DNA from: Mycolicibacter icosiumassiliensis
GTDB lineage: Bacteria; Actinomycetota; Actinomycetes; Mycobacteriales; Mycobacteriaceae
Length of the DNA stretch: 64,000 nucleotides
NCBI RefSeq assembly: GCF_900078685.2
Contig: NZ_LT546166.1
Location: 1,952,287 to 2,016,286, forward strand
Direction: 5' to 3'
Below are positions 1 to 9,332 of this stretch, piece by piece; the stretch's first letter is position 1, and each line of letters begins with the position of its first letter. Below the pieces are notes generated by a model. That model was not told the origin of the DNA, did no database searches, and saw nothing but the letters and a program-made list of their open reading frames with translations. A program made the translations under genes and the position numbers.

Positions 1-295
1 CGGCCGCCGCGACGTGGTCGATCAGCTCGAGTTCACGGTGCGCATCCAGCAGGCCGGTGTGCGGGCGGATGCTGTGCACCCGGACCCCGGGCAGTCGTTC
101 GGCGGCGGTGATCAGCACATCGGGCATCGATCCCTGCGGCAGTTCGACCACCAGGTCGTCGATCGCCGAGCCGCTTCCGCGTTCCACGACGTCCAGCGAC
201 AAGATGTCGGCGCCCACCGAGCCCAGACCCACGGCCAGCGAACCCAGGCTGCCGGGGCGGTCGTCGAGTTCGACGCGCAGCAGATAGGAAGGCAT
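1..295 (-). CDS. ACT-domain protein, C-terminus cut by window edge (Rv3013-like)
   Basis: The frame starts at ATG 295 and runs off the left edge, leaving 98 residues. The translation opens [20 protein letters not shown], a typical ACT ligand-binding fold (beta strand, then a D-x-P-G-S-L turn). A second ACT-like stretch begins near residue 70. M. tuberculosis has an ACT protein (Rv3013) divergent from gatC, as here. ACT domains usually bind amino acids and regulate enzymes or transcription; no catalytic domain is visible in this part. The ligand is unknown. Confidence 0.8.
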   Translation of the reverse strand, partial: MPSYLLRVELDDRPGSLGSLAVGLGSVGADILSLDVVERGSGSAIDDLVVELPQGSMPDVLITAAERLPGVRVHSIRPHTGLLDAHRELELIDHVAAA

Positions 296-394
296 GGGCA
301 AACTTTCCCACAGCGTGTGCTGGCCCGCCGCGAGTGAGTCTGACTTCACGTTCGCCACCGCACGCTGGCTTTACGCTCGACGCGGGCGGGCGAC

Positions 395-411
395 TAGGCT
401 TTGCACCCGTG
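395..411 (+). promoter_or_regulatory. gatC -10 box and leaderless start
   Basis: TAGGCT (395-400) is followed by TTGCACCC and then GTG 409. A TAnnnT box 8 nt before the start codon fits a leaderless mycobacterial mRNA. The same block, TAGACTTTGCTCCC, precedes gatB. Confidence 0.5.
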
Positions 412-708
412 TCCCAGATCTCCCGTGACGACGTAGCCCACCTGGCCCGGTTGGCCCGGCTGGCGCTGACCGACGCCGAGTTGGACGGCTTCGCCGGCCA
501 GCTCGATGCGATCCTGACCCATGTGAGCACGATTGCCGCTGTCGACGTCACCGGCGTCGAGGCGACCGATAACCCGCTCAAGGACGTCAACGTCACCCGG
601 CCGGACGAGATCGTGCCGTGCCTGACCCAGCAGCAGGCGCTCGCGGCCGCCCCGCGCGCCGAAGAGGGCCGTTTCGCGGTTCCGCAGATCCTGGGGGAGA
701 GCCAGTGA
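409..708 (+). CDS. gatC: Asp-tRNA(Asn)/Glu-tRNA(Gln) amidotransferase subunit C
   Basis: 99 residues, the usual GatC size. GatC is the small belt subunit that holds GatA and GatB together in the complex that amidates misacylated Glu-tRNA(Gln) and Asp-tRNA(Asn). The sequence opens [20 protein letters not shown], the family's N-terminal helix, and carries the conserved D-N-P-L-K-D segment in the middle. GTG 409 was chosen over an in-frame ATG at 334 because it matches the family start and sits 8 nt after a -10 box. The stop overlaps the gatA start by 4 nt (GTGA), indicating translational coupling. Confidence 0.95.
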   Translation: MSQISRDDVAHLARLARLALTDAELDGFAGQLDAILTHVSTIAAVDVTGVEATDNPLKDVNVTRPDEIVPCLTQQQALAAAPRAEEGRFAVPQILGESQ

Positions 709-2186
709 GTGAGCTGATCCGTTCCGACGCGGCCACCCTGGCGGCCAAGATCGCCGCCCGTGAGGTGTCCTCGGTCGAGGTCACCCGCGCGCACCTCGAT
801 CAGATCGCGGCCACCGACGACCGCTACGGGGCGTTCCTGCACGTCGGCGCCGACGAGGCCTTGGCCGCAGCGGAAGCCGCCGACCAGGCGATCGCCGCCG
901 GCGAGGCGCCGTCGGCGCTGGCGGGGGTCCCGCTGGCCCTCAAGGACGTGTTCACCACCGTCGACGCGCCCACCACCTGCGGATCGAAGATCCTGGAAGG
1001 CTGGCGGCCGCCCTACGACGCGACCGTCACCGCCCGGCTGCGCGCGGCCGGCATCCCCATCCTGGGCAAGACCAACATGGACGAGTTCGCGATGGGCTCC
1101 TCCACGGAGAACTCCGCCTACGGTCCGACCCGCAACCCGTGGGACGTCGAGCGGGTGCCGGGCGGCTCCGGCGGCGGCAGTGCCGCGGCGCTGGCGGCGT
1201 TTCAGGCGCCGCTGGCGATCGGCACCGACACCGGCGGCTCGATCCGTCAGCCGGCCGCGCTGACCGCCACCGTCGGCGTCAAACCCACCTACGGCACCGT
1301 GAGCCGCTACGGGCTGGTGGCGTGTGCGTCGTCGCTGGACCAGGGTGGGCCGTGCGCGCGCACCGTGACCGACACCGCGCTGCTGCACTCGGTGATCGCC
1401 GGGTATGACCCGCGTGACTCCACCTCGGTCGACGCGCCGGTGCCCGACGTTGTCGGTGCGGCCAAAGCCGGGGCCGCCGGTGACCTGACGGGCGTGCGGA
1501 TCGGGGTGGTGCGTCAGCTGCACAGCGGTGAGGGCTACCAGCCGGGTGTGCTGGCGTCGTTCAACGCCGCCGTCGAACAGCTCAAAGCCCTTGGTGCGCA
1601 GATCTCCGAGGTGGACTGCCCGCACTTCGACTACTCACTGAGCGCCTACTACCTGATCCTGCCGTCGGAGGTGTCGTCCAACCTGGCCCGCTTCGACGCG
1701 ATGCGCTTCGGGTTGCGGGTCGGCGACGACGGGACCCACAGCGCCGAGGAGGTGATGGCGTTGACCCGCGCGGCCGGCTTCGGTCCTGAGGTCAAGCGCC
1801 GCATCATGCTCGGCACCTACGCGCTGTCGGCCGGCTACTACGACGCCTACTACAACCAGGCCCAGAAGGTGCGCACGCTGATCGCCCGCGACCTCGACGA
1901 GGCGTACAAGTCCGTGGACGTGCTGATCTCGCCGACGACGCCCACCACGGCGTTCCGGCTCGGGGAGAAGGTCGACGACCCGTTGGCGATGTACCTCTTC
2001 GACTTGTGCACGCTGCCGCTGAACCTGGCCGGGCACTGCGGTATGTCGGTGCCGTCCGGGCTGTCCGGAGACGACGGGCTGCCGGTGGGCCTGCAGATCA
2101 TGGCGCCGGCTTTGGCCGACGACCGGCTGTACCGGGTGGGCGCCGCCTACGAGGCCGCCCGCGGGGAGTTGGCCAGCGCCGTCTAA
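705..2186 (+). CDS. gatA: Asp-tRNA(Asn)/Glu-tRNA(Gln) amidotransferase subunit A
   Basis: 493 residues, full length for GatA. This is the glutaminase subunit that makes ammonia for transamidation. The amidase-signature Ser-cisSer-Lys triad is visible: Lys80 (A-L-K-D-V-F), cis-Ser155 in GGSGGGS and Ser179 in [11 protein letters not shown], with the canonical spacings of 75 and 24 residues. The start is GTG 705, inside the gatC stop. gatB is separated from gatCA by pfkA and three other genes, an arrangement also seen in M. tuberculosis. Confidence 0.96.
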   Translation: MSELIRSDAATLAAKIAAREVSSVEVTRAHLDQIAATDDRYGAFLHVGADEALAAAEAADQAIAAGEAPSALAGVPLALKDVFTTVDAPTTCGSKILEGWRPPYDATVTARLRAAGIPILGKTNMDEFAMGSSTENSAYGPTRNPWDVERVPGGSGGGSAAALAAFQAPLAIGTDTGGSIRQPAALTATVGVKPTYGTVSRYGLVACASSLDQGGPCARTVTDTALLHSVIAGYDPRDSTSVDAPVPDVVGAAKAGAAGDLTGVRIGVVRQLHSGEGYQPGVLASFNAAVEQLKALGAQISEVDCPHFDYSLSAYYLILPSEVSSNLARFDAMRFGLRVGDDGTHSAEEVMALTRAAGFGPEVKRRIMLGTYALSAGYYDAYYNQAQKVRTLIARDLDEAYKSVDVLISPTTPTTAFRLGEKVDDPLAMYLFDLCTLPLNLAGHCGMSVPSGLSGDDGLPVGLQIMAPALADDRLYRVGAAYEAARGELASAV

Positions 2187-2190
2187 TCCG

Positions 2191-2248
2191 CGAGCAGACA
2201 GAGAATCGCATTCACCCGACGCCTTTTGTGCGATTCTCCGTCTGCTCG
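2191..2248. terminator. Long hairpin between gatA and pfkA
   Basis: Two 20-nt arms (2191-2210 and 2229-2248) are reverse complements except for one mismatch, with an 18-nt loop. The element begins 4 nt after the gatA stop. There is no clean T-run, so it may terminate gatCA, stabilise its 3' end or be an intergenic palindromic repeat. Confidence 0.6.
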
Positions 2249-2282
2249 GCGTAATGGAGCTAACCCCGGCAAGATGGGCACC

Positions 2283-3314
2283 ATGCGGATCGGAGTGCTC
2301 ACCGGCGGCGGCGACTGTCCCGGATTGAACGCGGTGATCAGGGCGGTGGTGCGCACCTGCGACTCCCGCTATGGCTCCACGGTGGTCGGATTCCAAGACG
2401 GCTGGCGTGGCCTGTTGGAGGACCGGCGCGTCCAGTTGGCCAACGACGACCGCAACGACCGGCTGTTGGCCAAGGGCGGCACCATGCTCGGGACCGCCCG
2501 GGTAAACCCGGACAAGCTGCGCGCCGGCCTGGATCAGGTGAAGCAGACCCTCGATGACAACGGCATCGATGTGCTCATCCCTATCGGCGGGGAGGGCACC
2601 TTGACTGCGGCGCACTGGCTGTCGCAGGAGAACGTCCCGGTGATCGGGGTGCCCAAGACCATCGACAACGACATCGACTGCACCGACGTCACTTTCGGGC
2701 ACGACACCGCGCTGCAGGTCGCCACTGACGCCATCGACCGGCTGCACTCCACCGCCGAATCTCACCAGCGGGTGATGCTGGTCGAGGTGATGGGCCGCCA
2801 CGCCGGCTGGATCGCGCTCAACGCCGGCCTGGCCACCGGTGCCCACATGACGCTGATTCCCGAGCAGCCCTTCGACGTCGAGGAGGTGTGCCGGCTGGTC
2901 AAGCAACGCTTCCAGCACGGGTCGTCGCACTTCATCTGCGTCGTCGCCGAAGGGGCCAAACCCGCTGCCGGCTCCATGGAGCTACGGGCCGGCGGCGTCG
3001 ACGAGTTCGGCCACGAGCGGTTCACCGGTGTTGCCGCCCAGCTGGCCGTGGAAATCGAACGGCGCGTCAAGAAGGAAGTCCGCACCACTGTGCTGGGCCA
3101 TGTGCAGCGCGGCGGCACCCCGACCGCCTACGACCGGGTGCTCGCGACCCGATTCGGCGTCAACGCCGCCGACGCCGCCCACGCCGGCGAATACGGAATG
3201 ATGGTGTCGCTGCGCGGCCAGGAGATCGGCAGGGTGGCGTTGGCCGATGCGGTCCGACAGCTCAAAGTGGTGCCGCAGAGCCGCTACGACGATGCGGCGG
3301 CGTTCTTCGGCTAG
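2283..3314 (+). CDS. pfkA: 6-phosphofructokinase
   Basis: 343 residues, the same length as M. tuberculosis PfkA (Rv3010c). It phosphorylates fructose 6-phosphate to fructose 1,6-bisphosphate in glycolysis. The N-terminal [18 protein letters not shown] nucleotide loop, the GGEGTL motif and the fructose-phosphate/catalytic segment PKTIDNDI are all present, followed by [10 protein letters not shown] and a C-terminal [14 protein letters not shown] 2283 gives the family N-terminus [10 protein letters not shown]; an ATG three codons upstream (2274) is possible. Lacking the GGDD of PPi enzymes, it is most likely ATP-dependent. Confidence 0.95.
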   Translation: MRIGVLTGGGDCPGLNAVIRAVVRTCDSRYGSTVVGFQDGWRGLLEDRRVQLANDDRNDRLLAKGGTMLGTARVNPDKLRAGLDQVKQTLDDNGIDVLIPIGGEGTLTAAHWLSQENVPVIGVPKTIDNDIDCTDVTFGHDTALQVATDAIDRLHSTAESHQRVMLVEVMGRHAGWIALNAGLATGAHMTLIPEQPFDVEEVCRLVKQRFQHGSSHFICVVAEGAKPAAGSMELRAGGVDEFGHERFTGVAAQLAVEIERRVKKEVRTTVLGHVQRGGTPTAYDRVLATRFGVNAADAAHAGEYGMMVSLRGQEIGRVALADAVRQLKVVPQSRYDDAAAFFG

Positions 3315-3404
3315 CTCGCGTGTGGCGTGACAACGCCGCGAAATGGCCGCACAATGGTGAGGTTGTGCTTTGTGTTGCCCGACGGGCGAAGGCTGGGGGT
3401 GGGT

Positions 3405-3752
3405 ATGGGAAAGATGGCGCTGTCTACCGCGGTGCTGTGCGGTCTGCCGACGGGACTGTTGCTGGCGATACCGGCCCACGCCACCGGTGACCAGATCGGC
3501 GATTACGTCACCGAACATGGTGGTGATGTCTGCGCACTCATCAACGACCAGCCGAATCTGGCGGGAGTCAAGAACGCGGTCAGCCACATCCTGGAGACCA
3601 GTGGCCTGCCCGCGGACCAGACGGGGCGAATACTGGCCGGGTCGGTGATGGCCGACTGCCTCCAGGACGGCCCGCTGGTCGACGAATTCGTCTGGTATGA
3701 AAAGCACCGGCAGCAGAACGGCACTGGTGTCGGCGCAGTACTCGGCCCCTGA
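3405..3752 (+). CDS. Small secreted protein, DUF732-like
   Basis: 115 residues. An N-terminal signal peptide (hydrophobic core ALSTAVLCGLPTGLLLAIP, probable cleavage after A-H-A) leads to a mature domain of about 85 residues with two cysteines (D-V-C-A-L and A-D-C-L). This pattern resembles the small mycobacterial exported DUF732 proteins, whose function is unknown. ATG 3405 was preferred over upstream in-frame starts because it places the signal peptide at the N-terminus and has a G-rich Shine-Dalgarno-like stretch before it. It follows pfkA by 90 nt on the same strand. Confidence 0.7.
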   Translation: MGKMALSTAVLCGLPTGLLLAIPAHATGDQIGDYVTEHGGDVCALINDQPNLAGVKNAVSHILETSGLPADQTGRILAGSVMADCLQDGPLVDEFVWYEKHRQQNGTGVGAVLGP

Positions 3753-3784
3753 TCCCCGGGGTTGGCGGCGAACGCCGCTCGCGA

Positions 3785-4171
3785 TCAGAGGTCGCTCGGG
3801 TCGTCCGGCACGTCGACGGCGTAGTCCGCCAGGACCTCCAGGCCGACCACCTCCAGGGTGCGCTCATGGGTGGCGGCCAGCACCACAGGCGCGGCGTAAC
3901 CGTCGCGGTGGGCCCTCAGCCAATTCAGTGCGGTGACGCACCAGCGATCGCCGGGTTGCAGGCCCGGGAACCGGTAGGCCGGCATCGGCGTGGACAGGTC
4001 GTTACCGATCGAGCGCTGGTGTTCCAGAAATTCGCCGGTGACGACGGCGCAAATCGTGTGCAGTCCAATGTCCTCGGGCCCTGACGAGCAGCAGCCGTCG
4101 CGGTAGAAGCCGGTGATCGGGTCGCTGCCGCACGGCTCCAATGGGCCGCCCAGTACGTTGCGCTCGGGCAT
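3785..4171 (-). CDS. DUF2237 family protein
   Basis: 128 residues covering a full DUF2237 domain: N-V-L-G near the start, TGFYRDGCC, a G-x-H-T-I-C-A-V-V-T segment, GNDLSTP, FPGLQPGDRWC and a terminal W-L-R-A helix. The conserved Cys, His and Asp residues suggest a metal or cofactor site, but no function is established. It is divergent from the TenA gene with only 37 bp between start codons. Confidence 0.85.
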   Translation of the reverse strand: MPERNVLGGPLEPCGSDPITGFYRDGCCSSGPEDIGLHTICAVVTGEFLEHQRSIGNDLSTPMPAYRFPGLQPGDRWCVTALNWLRAHRDGYAAPVVLAATHERTLEVVGLEVLADYAVDVPDDPSDL

Positions 4172-4208
4172 GGGGCTCAGTCTAGGGCGGCGTCACCTAC
4201 CGTGAGGT
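4172..4208. promoter_or_regulatory. Short divergent promoter of the DUF2237 and TenA genes
   Basis: On the minus strand TAGACT (4184-4179) lies 7 nt before the DUF2237 ATG. On the plus strand TACCGT (4198-4203) lies 5 nt before the TenA ATG. Both mRNAs are probably leaderless; the 37-bp gap leaves little room for untranslated leaders. Confidence 0.45.
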
Positions 4209-4877
4209 ATGACCGAGCGGAACCGTGAGCGGCTGTGGGACCACATCGACGGCATCTACCGGCAGATCTGCGAGCACCCGTTCGTCACCGGGTTGACCAA
4301 GGGAACATTGGGGCGCAACCAGTTTCGCCACTACCTCGTGCAGGACGGGCACTACCTGCGCGGGTATGCGCGGGCACTGGCGGTGTGCGCGGCCAAGGCG
4401 CCGATCGAATCGGAACTGACGATGTTCGCCGAGCACGCCAGCGCGGCGATCACCGCCGAAGCGGAGTTGCATGCCGGGCTGTTGGCAGATCTGGGGCTCG
4501 ACGTCGAGGCTGCCGCGGCACTGCCGATCGCCCCGACGACCCAGGCCTATACCAGCTACCTGCTGGCGGTCACCGCATCGGGCTCCTACGCCGAAGCCGT
4601 CGCCGCCGTGCTGCCCTGCTATTGGGTCTACGCCCGGGTGGGCGAGCACCTGCAGCGCCACGGCTCACCGGAACCGCTGTTCGCGCGCTGGATCGATACT
4701 TACGCCGGTCAGGAGTATCAGGCGGTGGTCGAGGCGGTGCTCGCCGTCACCGACCGCATCGGTAGGCATGTCTCGTCAGCGGAGTGGGAGCTGATGTGCC
4801 GGCATTTTCACACCGCCGCGCGTTATGAATGGATGTTCTTCGACGCCGCTTACCGGATGGAGGACTGGCCGGTGTGA
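4209..4877 (+). CDS. TenA/thiaminase II family protein
   Basis: 222 residues, one all-helical TenA domain. TenA proteins hydrolyse aminopyrimidine breakdown products of thiamine to HMP for salvage. Residues matching the TenA active site are visible: Asp46 and Tyr49 (V-Q-D-G-H-Y), Cys137 and Tyr141 in CYWVY, and Glu207 in R-Y-E-W-M-F-F-D. An intact Cys supports hydrolase activity. A substrate other than thiamine derivatives is possible, since actinobacterial TenA paralogs vary. Confidence 0.85.
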   Translation: MTERNRERLWDHIDGIYRQICEHPFVTGLTKGTLGRNQFRHYLVQDGHYLRGYARALAVCAAKAPIESELTMFAEHASAAITAEAELHAGLLADLGLDVEAAAALPIAPTTQAYTSYLLAVTASGSYAEAVAAVLPCYWVYARVGEHLQRHGSPEPLFARWIDTYAGQEYQAVVEAVLAVTDRIGRHVSSAEWELMCRHFHTAARYEWMFFDAAYRMEDWPV

Positions 4878-4901
4878 CCAAGTCTGGCTGAGGGGGTCAC
4901 C

Positions 4902-4918
4902 TAGACTTTGCTCCCATG
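4902..4918 (+). promoter_or_regulatory. gatB -10 box and leaderless start
   Basis: TAGACT (4902-4907) then TTGCTCCC then ATG 4916. It matches the gatC block (TAGGCTTTGCACCC) at 12 of 14 positions with identical spacing to the start codon. Confidence 0.5.
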
Positions 4919-6421
4919 ACCGCTGCTGTCGCTGAACTGCTCGATTACGACGATGTCGTCGCCCGCTTCGACCCGGTTCTGGGCCTGGAAGTGCACGTCG
5001 AGCTGTCCACGGCCACCAAGATGTTCTGCGGATGCGCGACGGCATTCGGCGCCGAGCCGAACACCCAGGTGTGTCCGGTGTGTCTGGGCCTGCCCGGTTC
5101 GCTGCCGGTGCTCAATGCCACCGGGGTCGAATCGGCGATCCGGATCGGGCTGGCGCTCAATTGTGAGATCGCCTCCTGGTGCCGGTTCGCCCGCAAGAAC
5201 TACTTCTATCCCGACCAGCCGAAGAACTACCAGATCTCCCAGTACGACGAGCCGATTGCATTCAACGGCTACCTGGACGTGCCGCTGGAGGACGGGTCGG
5301 TGTGGCGGGTGGACATCGAACGTGCCCACATGGAAGAGGACACCGGCAAGCTCACCCACGTGGGCAGCGACACTGGCCGCATTGAGGGCGCCAGCGAATC
5401 CCTGGTCGACTACAACCGGGCCGGTGTGCCACTGATCGAGATCGTCACCAAACCGATCACCGGCGCCGGTGACCGTGCTCCGCAGATCGCTCGGGCTTAT
5501 GTGACCGCGCTGCGGGATCTGCTGCGGGCGTTGGATGTTTCCGATGTGCGGATGGACCAGGGGTCGATGCGCTGCGACGCGAACGTGTCGCTCAAGCCTA
5601 CCGGGGCAGCCGAATTCGGCACCCGAACCGAGACTAAGAACGTCAACTCGCTCAAGAGTGTCGAGGTGGCGGTGACCTATGAGATGCGACGCCAGGGCGC
5701 GGTGTTGACCGGCGGCGGCACCGTCGTTCAAGAGACCCGGCACTTCCACGAGGCCGGCTACACCAGCCCGGGCCGGGCCAAGGAGACCGCGGAGGATTAC
5801 CGCTACTTTCCCGAACCCGATCTGGAGCCGGTGGCGCCGTCGGCGGAGCTGGTCGCGGAGCTGCGGAACACCATCCCGGAGTTGCCGTGGCTGGCCCGCA
5901 AGAAGATCCAGGAGCAGTGGGGCGTTTCCGACGAGGTGATGCGCGACTTGGTCAATGCGGGAGCGGTTGAGTTGGTGGCCGCCACCGTGGCGGCCGGCGC
6001 CTCCAGTGAGGCGGCCCGGGCCTGGTGGGGAAATTTCCTGGTGCAGAAGGCCAACGAGGCCGGTGTAGACCTCGATGTCCTGGCGATCACGCCGAAGCAG
6101 GTCGCCGCGGTGGTGGCGCTGGTGGAATCGGGCGAGCTATCTAACAAGCTGGCTCGGCAGGTCGTCGAAGGCGTGCTCGCCGGCGAGGGGGAGCCCGCTC
6201 AGGTGATGGCCGGCCGGGGCTTGGTCGTGGTGCGTGACGACTCGGTGATCCAGGCGGCGATCGACGAAGCTTTGGCGGCCAATCCGGATGTGGCCGAGAA
6301 GATTCGGGGTGGGAAGGTGCAAGCCGCCGGCGCCATCGTCGGCGCGGTCATGAAAGCCACCAAGGGGCAGGCCGACGCTGCGCGGGTGCGCGAGCTGGTG
6401 CTGGCCGCCTGCGGGGGCTAG
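4916..6421 (+). CDS. gatB: Asp-tRNA(Asn)/Glu-tRNA(Gln) amidotransferase subunit B
   Basis: 501 residues, full length. GatB binds the misacylated tRNA and activates the acyl group with ATP. Visible features are the cradle start [16 protein letters not shown], the zinc-type cysteines C-G-C and [36 protein letters not shown] and the C-terminal helical tail/YqeY domain (about residues 350-501) ending A-R-V-R-E-L-V. It stands apart from gatCA behind its own promoter. Confidence 0.96.
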   Translation: MTAAVAELLDYDDVVARFDPVLGLEVHVELSTATKMFCGCATAFGAEPNTQVCPVCLGLPGSLPVLNATGVESAIRIGLALNCEIASWCRFARKNYFYPDQPKNYQISQYDEPIAFNGYLDVPLEDGSVWRVDIERAHMEEDTGKLTHVGSDTGRIEGASESLVDYNRAGVPLIEIVTKPITGAGDRAPQIARAYVTALRDLLRALDVSDVRMDQGSMRCDANVSLKPTGAAEFGTRTETKNVNSLKSVEVAVTYEMRRQGAVLTGGGTVVQETRHFHEAGYTSPGRAKETAEDYRYFPEPDLEPVAPSAELVAELRNTIPELPWLARKKIQEQWGVSDEVMRDLVNAGAVELVAATVAAGASSEAARAWWGNFLVQKANEAGVDLDVLAITPKQVAAVVALVESGELSNKLARQVVEGVLAGEGEPAQVMAGRGLVVVRDDSVIQAAIDEALAANPDVAEKIRGGKVQAAGAIVGAVMKATKGQADAARVRELVLAACGG

Positions 6422-6690
6422 CACCAGCTGCTCAGTTAGAGGTAGCGCTGCGGGTCTGCGGCTGGCGGACTTTGCTGGTGGCCCCAGTGGTCCAAGATCA
6501 ACTGCAGCCACCGAACATCGATCAACATTGCGTCGCCGTCCTTTTCGCTGGTCGGGCTGCCGCGGCGGTGACGTCCTGGTCGGTGATGTCACTGCTATCG
6601 GCCCGTTGAATCCCAACGTAGGTCGGATATTTAAGGCGTCCGGGCGGAGTCGGTAATACTTCTGTGAGAACCGGTTGGGCGGCGACGAAA
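6422..6690. other. Gene-poor spacer after gatB
   Basis: No supported gene. On the minus strand a 31-codon frame from ATG 6527 to TAA reads like protein (MLIDVRWLQLILDHWGH) but has no matching partner and no clear ribosome site; it could be a remnant of the gene that occupies this interval in other mycobacteria. M. tuberculosis carries Rv3008 and Rv3007c here. Confidence 0.35.
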
Positions 6691-6720
6691 GCGGCCCCCT
6701 TCGCAATCGAAGGGGGCCGC
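6691..6720. terminator. Bidirectional terminator between gatB and the GjpA-like gene
   Basis: Perfect 13-bp GC-rich stem (6691-6703 with 6708-6720) and a CAAT loop, between convergent genes ending at 6421 and 6741. Confidence 0.8.
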
Positions 6721-6740
6721 CTCGTGATCGGCGAACCGGC

Positions 6741-7787
6741 CTACAGGCCGAACCCACTCGCCAGGTCGGCGAAGATGTCGGTGCTCGCGGCACTGCCACT
6801 GCCGAGATCGTCGAGCGGACTGCCCACGCCGTCCCAGCCGAGCGACATGGCGACGATCTCCTGCAGGCTTTGCCACGCGCCCAGCAGCCCGACACCTTGA
6901 CCGTCAACCACCATCGGGAAGCCCATGAGACCGGTGGTGAGGCCGAGTCCGTTGATGATCGAGCCGCCGATACCGGGCGAGCTGCCGTCGGAGATCTCCT
7001 TGATGAAGCCGTCGACGTCGGTGCTGGTGAGGCCGGGCGATAGCAGTCCGCCGAAGGTGTAGCTGAGTGCGGTGACGTCCAGGTCCGCGGGCAGCAGGCC
7101 GGCTTGCGTCAGGGTCGGCAACAGGCCATCGAGGTTGAGCGTCGCGCCGTTGAGGAGGCCGCCGACCATGTTGGCCGGGATGTTGACGATGTCCTGCAGG
7201 GCCGAGTTCCAGTCCGGGTTGTCGCCGGAAAGCGCGGTGCTGATCTCGCCGGCGCTGTTGCCCAGCGCCACCAGCGGTGCGATCGACGGGCCGAGCGCAC
7301 CAATCAGCACCCCGCTCAGCGGTGACGCCAAGAAGGAGAGAATCGGCGTGAGCTGCTCGGTGCTGAGGGGGAAGTCGCTGGGCATGTACTGCGGCATCAC
7401 CAGCGTGATCAGCGTATGGAATGCATCGTTGCTCAGCCCCACCGGTGACATCGGCAGGTCGGTCGCCATGTTGGGCTGCGCAATGGCGTCGATGATCGCC
7501 TGCGGGTCGATCGACGTGCCATGGATCAGGTCAGCGATCAGCTGCTGGGCGGCGACGCCCGGCACCGCGGAGATGTGGTCCCACAGCGTGGTGGCGTTGT
7601 CCTTGGCGGTGGCGAACACGTCCTGCCAGGCGCCGAAGGGGTCGAAGTCAGCGGTCAGTGCCACAGCGGCCGAGTGCGAAGCGGTCAGTCCGGTAAGCGG
7701 AACGGTGACCGGGGTGACGGCGACGGCGCCGGCGCCGATGAGCGCGACGCCTGCGGCGACCCACGGAGCGGGGGCGAAGTGTTGCAT
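6741..7787 (-). CDS. Exported GjpA-like (outer-membrane porin family) protein
   Basis: 348 residues. The N-terminus (W-V-A-A-G-V-A-L-I-G-A-G-A-V-A-V-T-P) is a signal peptide of the kind shared by mycobacterial PE-PPE esterases and GjpA proteins. The mature part is rich in Gly, Leu, Pro and Asn with many short hydrophobic helices and few charges. Databases name such proteins after Gordonia porin GjpA; pore activity is not evident from sequence. ATG 7787 was chosen because a strong AGGAGA lies just upstream; frames further upstream would put 24 charged residues before the signal peptide. Confidence 0.6.
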   Translation of the reverse strand: MQHFAPAPWVAAGVALIGAGAVAVTPVTVPLTGLTASHSAAVALTADFDPFGAWQDVFATAKDNATTLWDHISAVPGVAAQQLIADLIHGTSIDPQAIIDAIAQPNMATDLPMSPVGLSNDAFHTLITLVMPQYMPSDFPLSTEQLTPILSFLASPLSGVLIGALGPSIAPLVALGNSAGEISTALSGDNPDWNSALQDIVNIPANMVGGLLNGATLNLDGLLPTLTQAGLLPADLDVTALSYTFGGLLSPGLTSTDVDGFIKEISDGSSPGIGGSIINGLGLTTGLMGFPMVVDGQGVGLLGAWQSLQEIVAMSLGWDGVGSPLDDLGSGSAASTDIFADLASGFGL

Positions 7788-7797
7788 TGGTCTCCTA

Positions 7798-7849
7798 GTT
7801 ACGTAAGCGTGACAGCTGCCACGGCAACGAAAGGTTACGTGAACGTGGC
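7798..7849 (-). promoter_or_regulatory. Direct repeats upstream of the GjpA-like gene
   Basis: Two 16-nt copies fitting GTTACGTRARCGTGRC lie at 7798-7813 and 7834-7849, 36 bp apart and 11-62 bp before the start codon, matching at 13 of 16 positions. They may bind a regulator. The rest of the 290-bp gap to lppZ is AT-richer and holds no gene. Confidence 0.35.
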
Positions 7850-8077
7850 TTATGTGCAAATTAGCTGATTACTAACAAAACCCAAGGTCAGACCGAATTC
7901 GCCTCGGATGACCTGGGAATATAGATTTTCGGATCACTTGATCAACAGAGAATTCTCAGAAACTTAGTGGCTTGAGGCGGAAGGGCGTCGGCTGCGAGTG
8001 GACCAAAGTGGTGTCCGGGAGCCCCTGCGGTCGCGCCTGACTCAAGCCTCGAGTGGCGCGGAGCGCGCCGGCGCGCC

Positions 8078-9199
8078 CTAGTCCTTGTCGTCGTTGGCGC
8101 GTGGGAACCCGCCGCCGGACGGGAACAGTGGGAAGACTACGTCGTCGAGCTTCTCGGCATCGCCAGCGGTCTTGTTCACCGTCGCGCCCCAGACGTTGCC
8201 GTCCGGCGACATCTTGACAGCCCAGACGTGACCGTGGGTGTCCTGGCGCATGACCTCGGGTTCGCTGGTGACCGAACCGGTGCCGGCGGCCAGGCGCACG
8301 GCCACCGTCTGCTTGGTGTCGACCAGGTTGACCAGCACGATGCCATCCATTGCGGCGCAACCGGCGACGCCGGGCTTGTCCGGCCATGTCCACACGGTCG
8401 ACACCCGGGAATCCTTGGTGATGCGCTGCAACCGGTCGCCGCTCGGCGTTCGGTCGGTGACGTAGAGCGAGCCGTCGACGTGGTCGATGCACAGCCCGCC
8501 GCCGGCTCCCATCCCGCTCAGTGCGGTGGTGGGCGGGGCTTGGCCGATGGTCGTGGGTTGTTCGATACGCAACACCTTCCCGGCGGTCGAGCCGGGGTCG
8601 GCGGCCGCGGCGGGATTGCCCGCGTCGCCGGTCAGCACCACCAGGGTGGTCGGACTGGTGAAGATCAGCGCACCGGTATTGCCGGTCGCGCCTTTGGGGA
8701 TTCCGGTCAGGATGTCCTTCGGGACGTCACCGTCGGCGATCCGGATCACCCGGTTGTCGGTAGGCGTGCTGATGTAGGCGTACATCAACCGGTCCTGGGT
8801 GTAGGTCGGTGACAGCACGATATCCATCAGCCCGCCGTCACCGGCCGGGTCGACGCCGATGACGGTCTTCACTTTGGGTTCGGCGGACAGCGAGACTTCT
8901 TTGACCGCACCGGTGGTCCGTTCGGCGACCAATGCCGATTTGCTGTCGCCGTGCATGATCAGGCCGCTGGTGCTCTCGAGGCAACCCTGCATCACCCCGG
9001 GTGCCGGGCATTGTTTCGGGAATGGGTTGGCGGGCAGCGGTGGCGGCGGCGGGGGAGTCGTGGGAGGTGCCATACCGCGCCGCGGCACGGTGGTGAACGG
9101 TTGAGACTGAGCGTCATCGAAGTGTGCGCAGCCTGTCAGAACCAGGAGTGCCGCGCACAGGACGACAGGCACCCGGTGAACCACCCCGCGCATCCGCAT
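8078..9199 (-). CDS. lppZ: Lipoprotein LppZ, sorbosone-dehydrogenase-like beta-propeller
   Basis: 373 residues, matching M. tuberculosis LppZ (Rv3006) along its length. A signal peptide ends in the lipobox L-V-L-T-G-C. A Pro-rich linker follows, with a run of prolines near residue 50, and then a beta-propeller domain with ESTSGLIM, DPAGDGGLMDI, TGALIFTSPTTLVV and GGGLCIDHVDGSLYVTDRTP. The fold resembles quinoprotein sugar dehydrogenases, but the substrate is unknown. It is anchored outside the membrane. ATG 9199 (or 9193) puts the lipobox at the proper distance. Confidence 0.92.
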   Translation of the reverse strand: MRMRGVVHRVPVVLCAALLVLTGCAHFDDAQSQPFTTVPRRGMAPPTTPPPPPPLPANPFPKQCPAPGVMQGCLESTSGLIMHGDSKSALVAERTTGAVKEVSLSAEPKVKTVIGVDPAGDGGLMDIVLSPTYTQDRLMYAYISTPTDNRVIRIADGDVPKDILTGIPKGATGNTGALIFTSPTTLVVLTGDAGNPAAAADPGSTAGKVLRIEQPTTIGQAPPTTALSGMGAGGGLCIDHVDGSLYVTDRTPSGDRLQRITKDSRVSTVWTWPDKPGVAGCAAMDGIVLVNLVDTKQTVAVRLAAGTGSVTSEPEVMRQDTHGHVWAVKMSPDGNVWGATVNKTAGDAEKLDDVVFPLFPSGGGFPRANDDKD

Positions 9200-9332
9200 G
9201 CCCGTCAGGTTACGGACACCGGGTCGGGTTTCGCCACGACGCCCACCGCAGTGCTGCACCGGGCCGGATTCGATTCGCTAACGAAGCTGTTCAAATCCCC
9301 AATCCCGCCGAGGTTGCCCTTACGCTGGCAGG
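9200..9332. promoter_or_regulatory. Divergent promoters of lppZ and doxX
   Basis: Minus strand: TAACCT (9212-9207) is 7 nt before the lppZ ATG 9199. Plus strand: TACGCT (9321-9326) is 6 nt before GTG 9333 of the DoxX gene. Both are leaderless-type arrangements. Confidence 0.45.

Noticed and set aside
33..1625. Long minus-strand open frame (530 codons) opposite gatC/gatA
   Set aside because: It is the mirror of a GC-rich gene; composition is Arg/Gly/His-rich with no domain, and gatCA are certain.
1635..2930. 431-codon minus-strand frame across gatA and pfkA
   Set aside because: Spans two convincing genes and their hairpin; low-complexity composition.
6435..6560. Protein-like 31-codon minus-strand frame (MLIDVRWLQL...)
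   Set aside because: Too short, no family match from memory and no start signal; noted as a possible remnant only.
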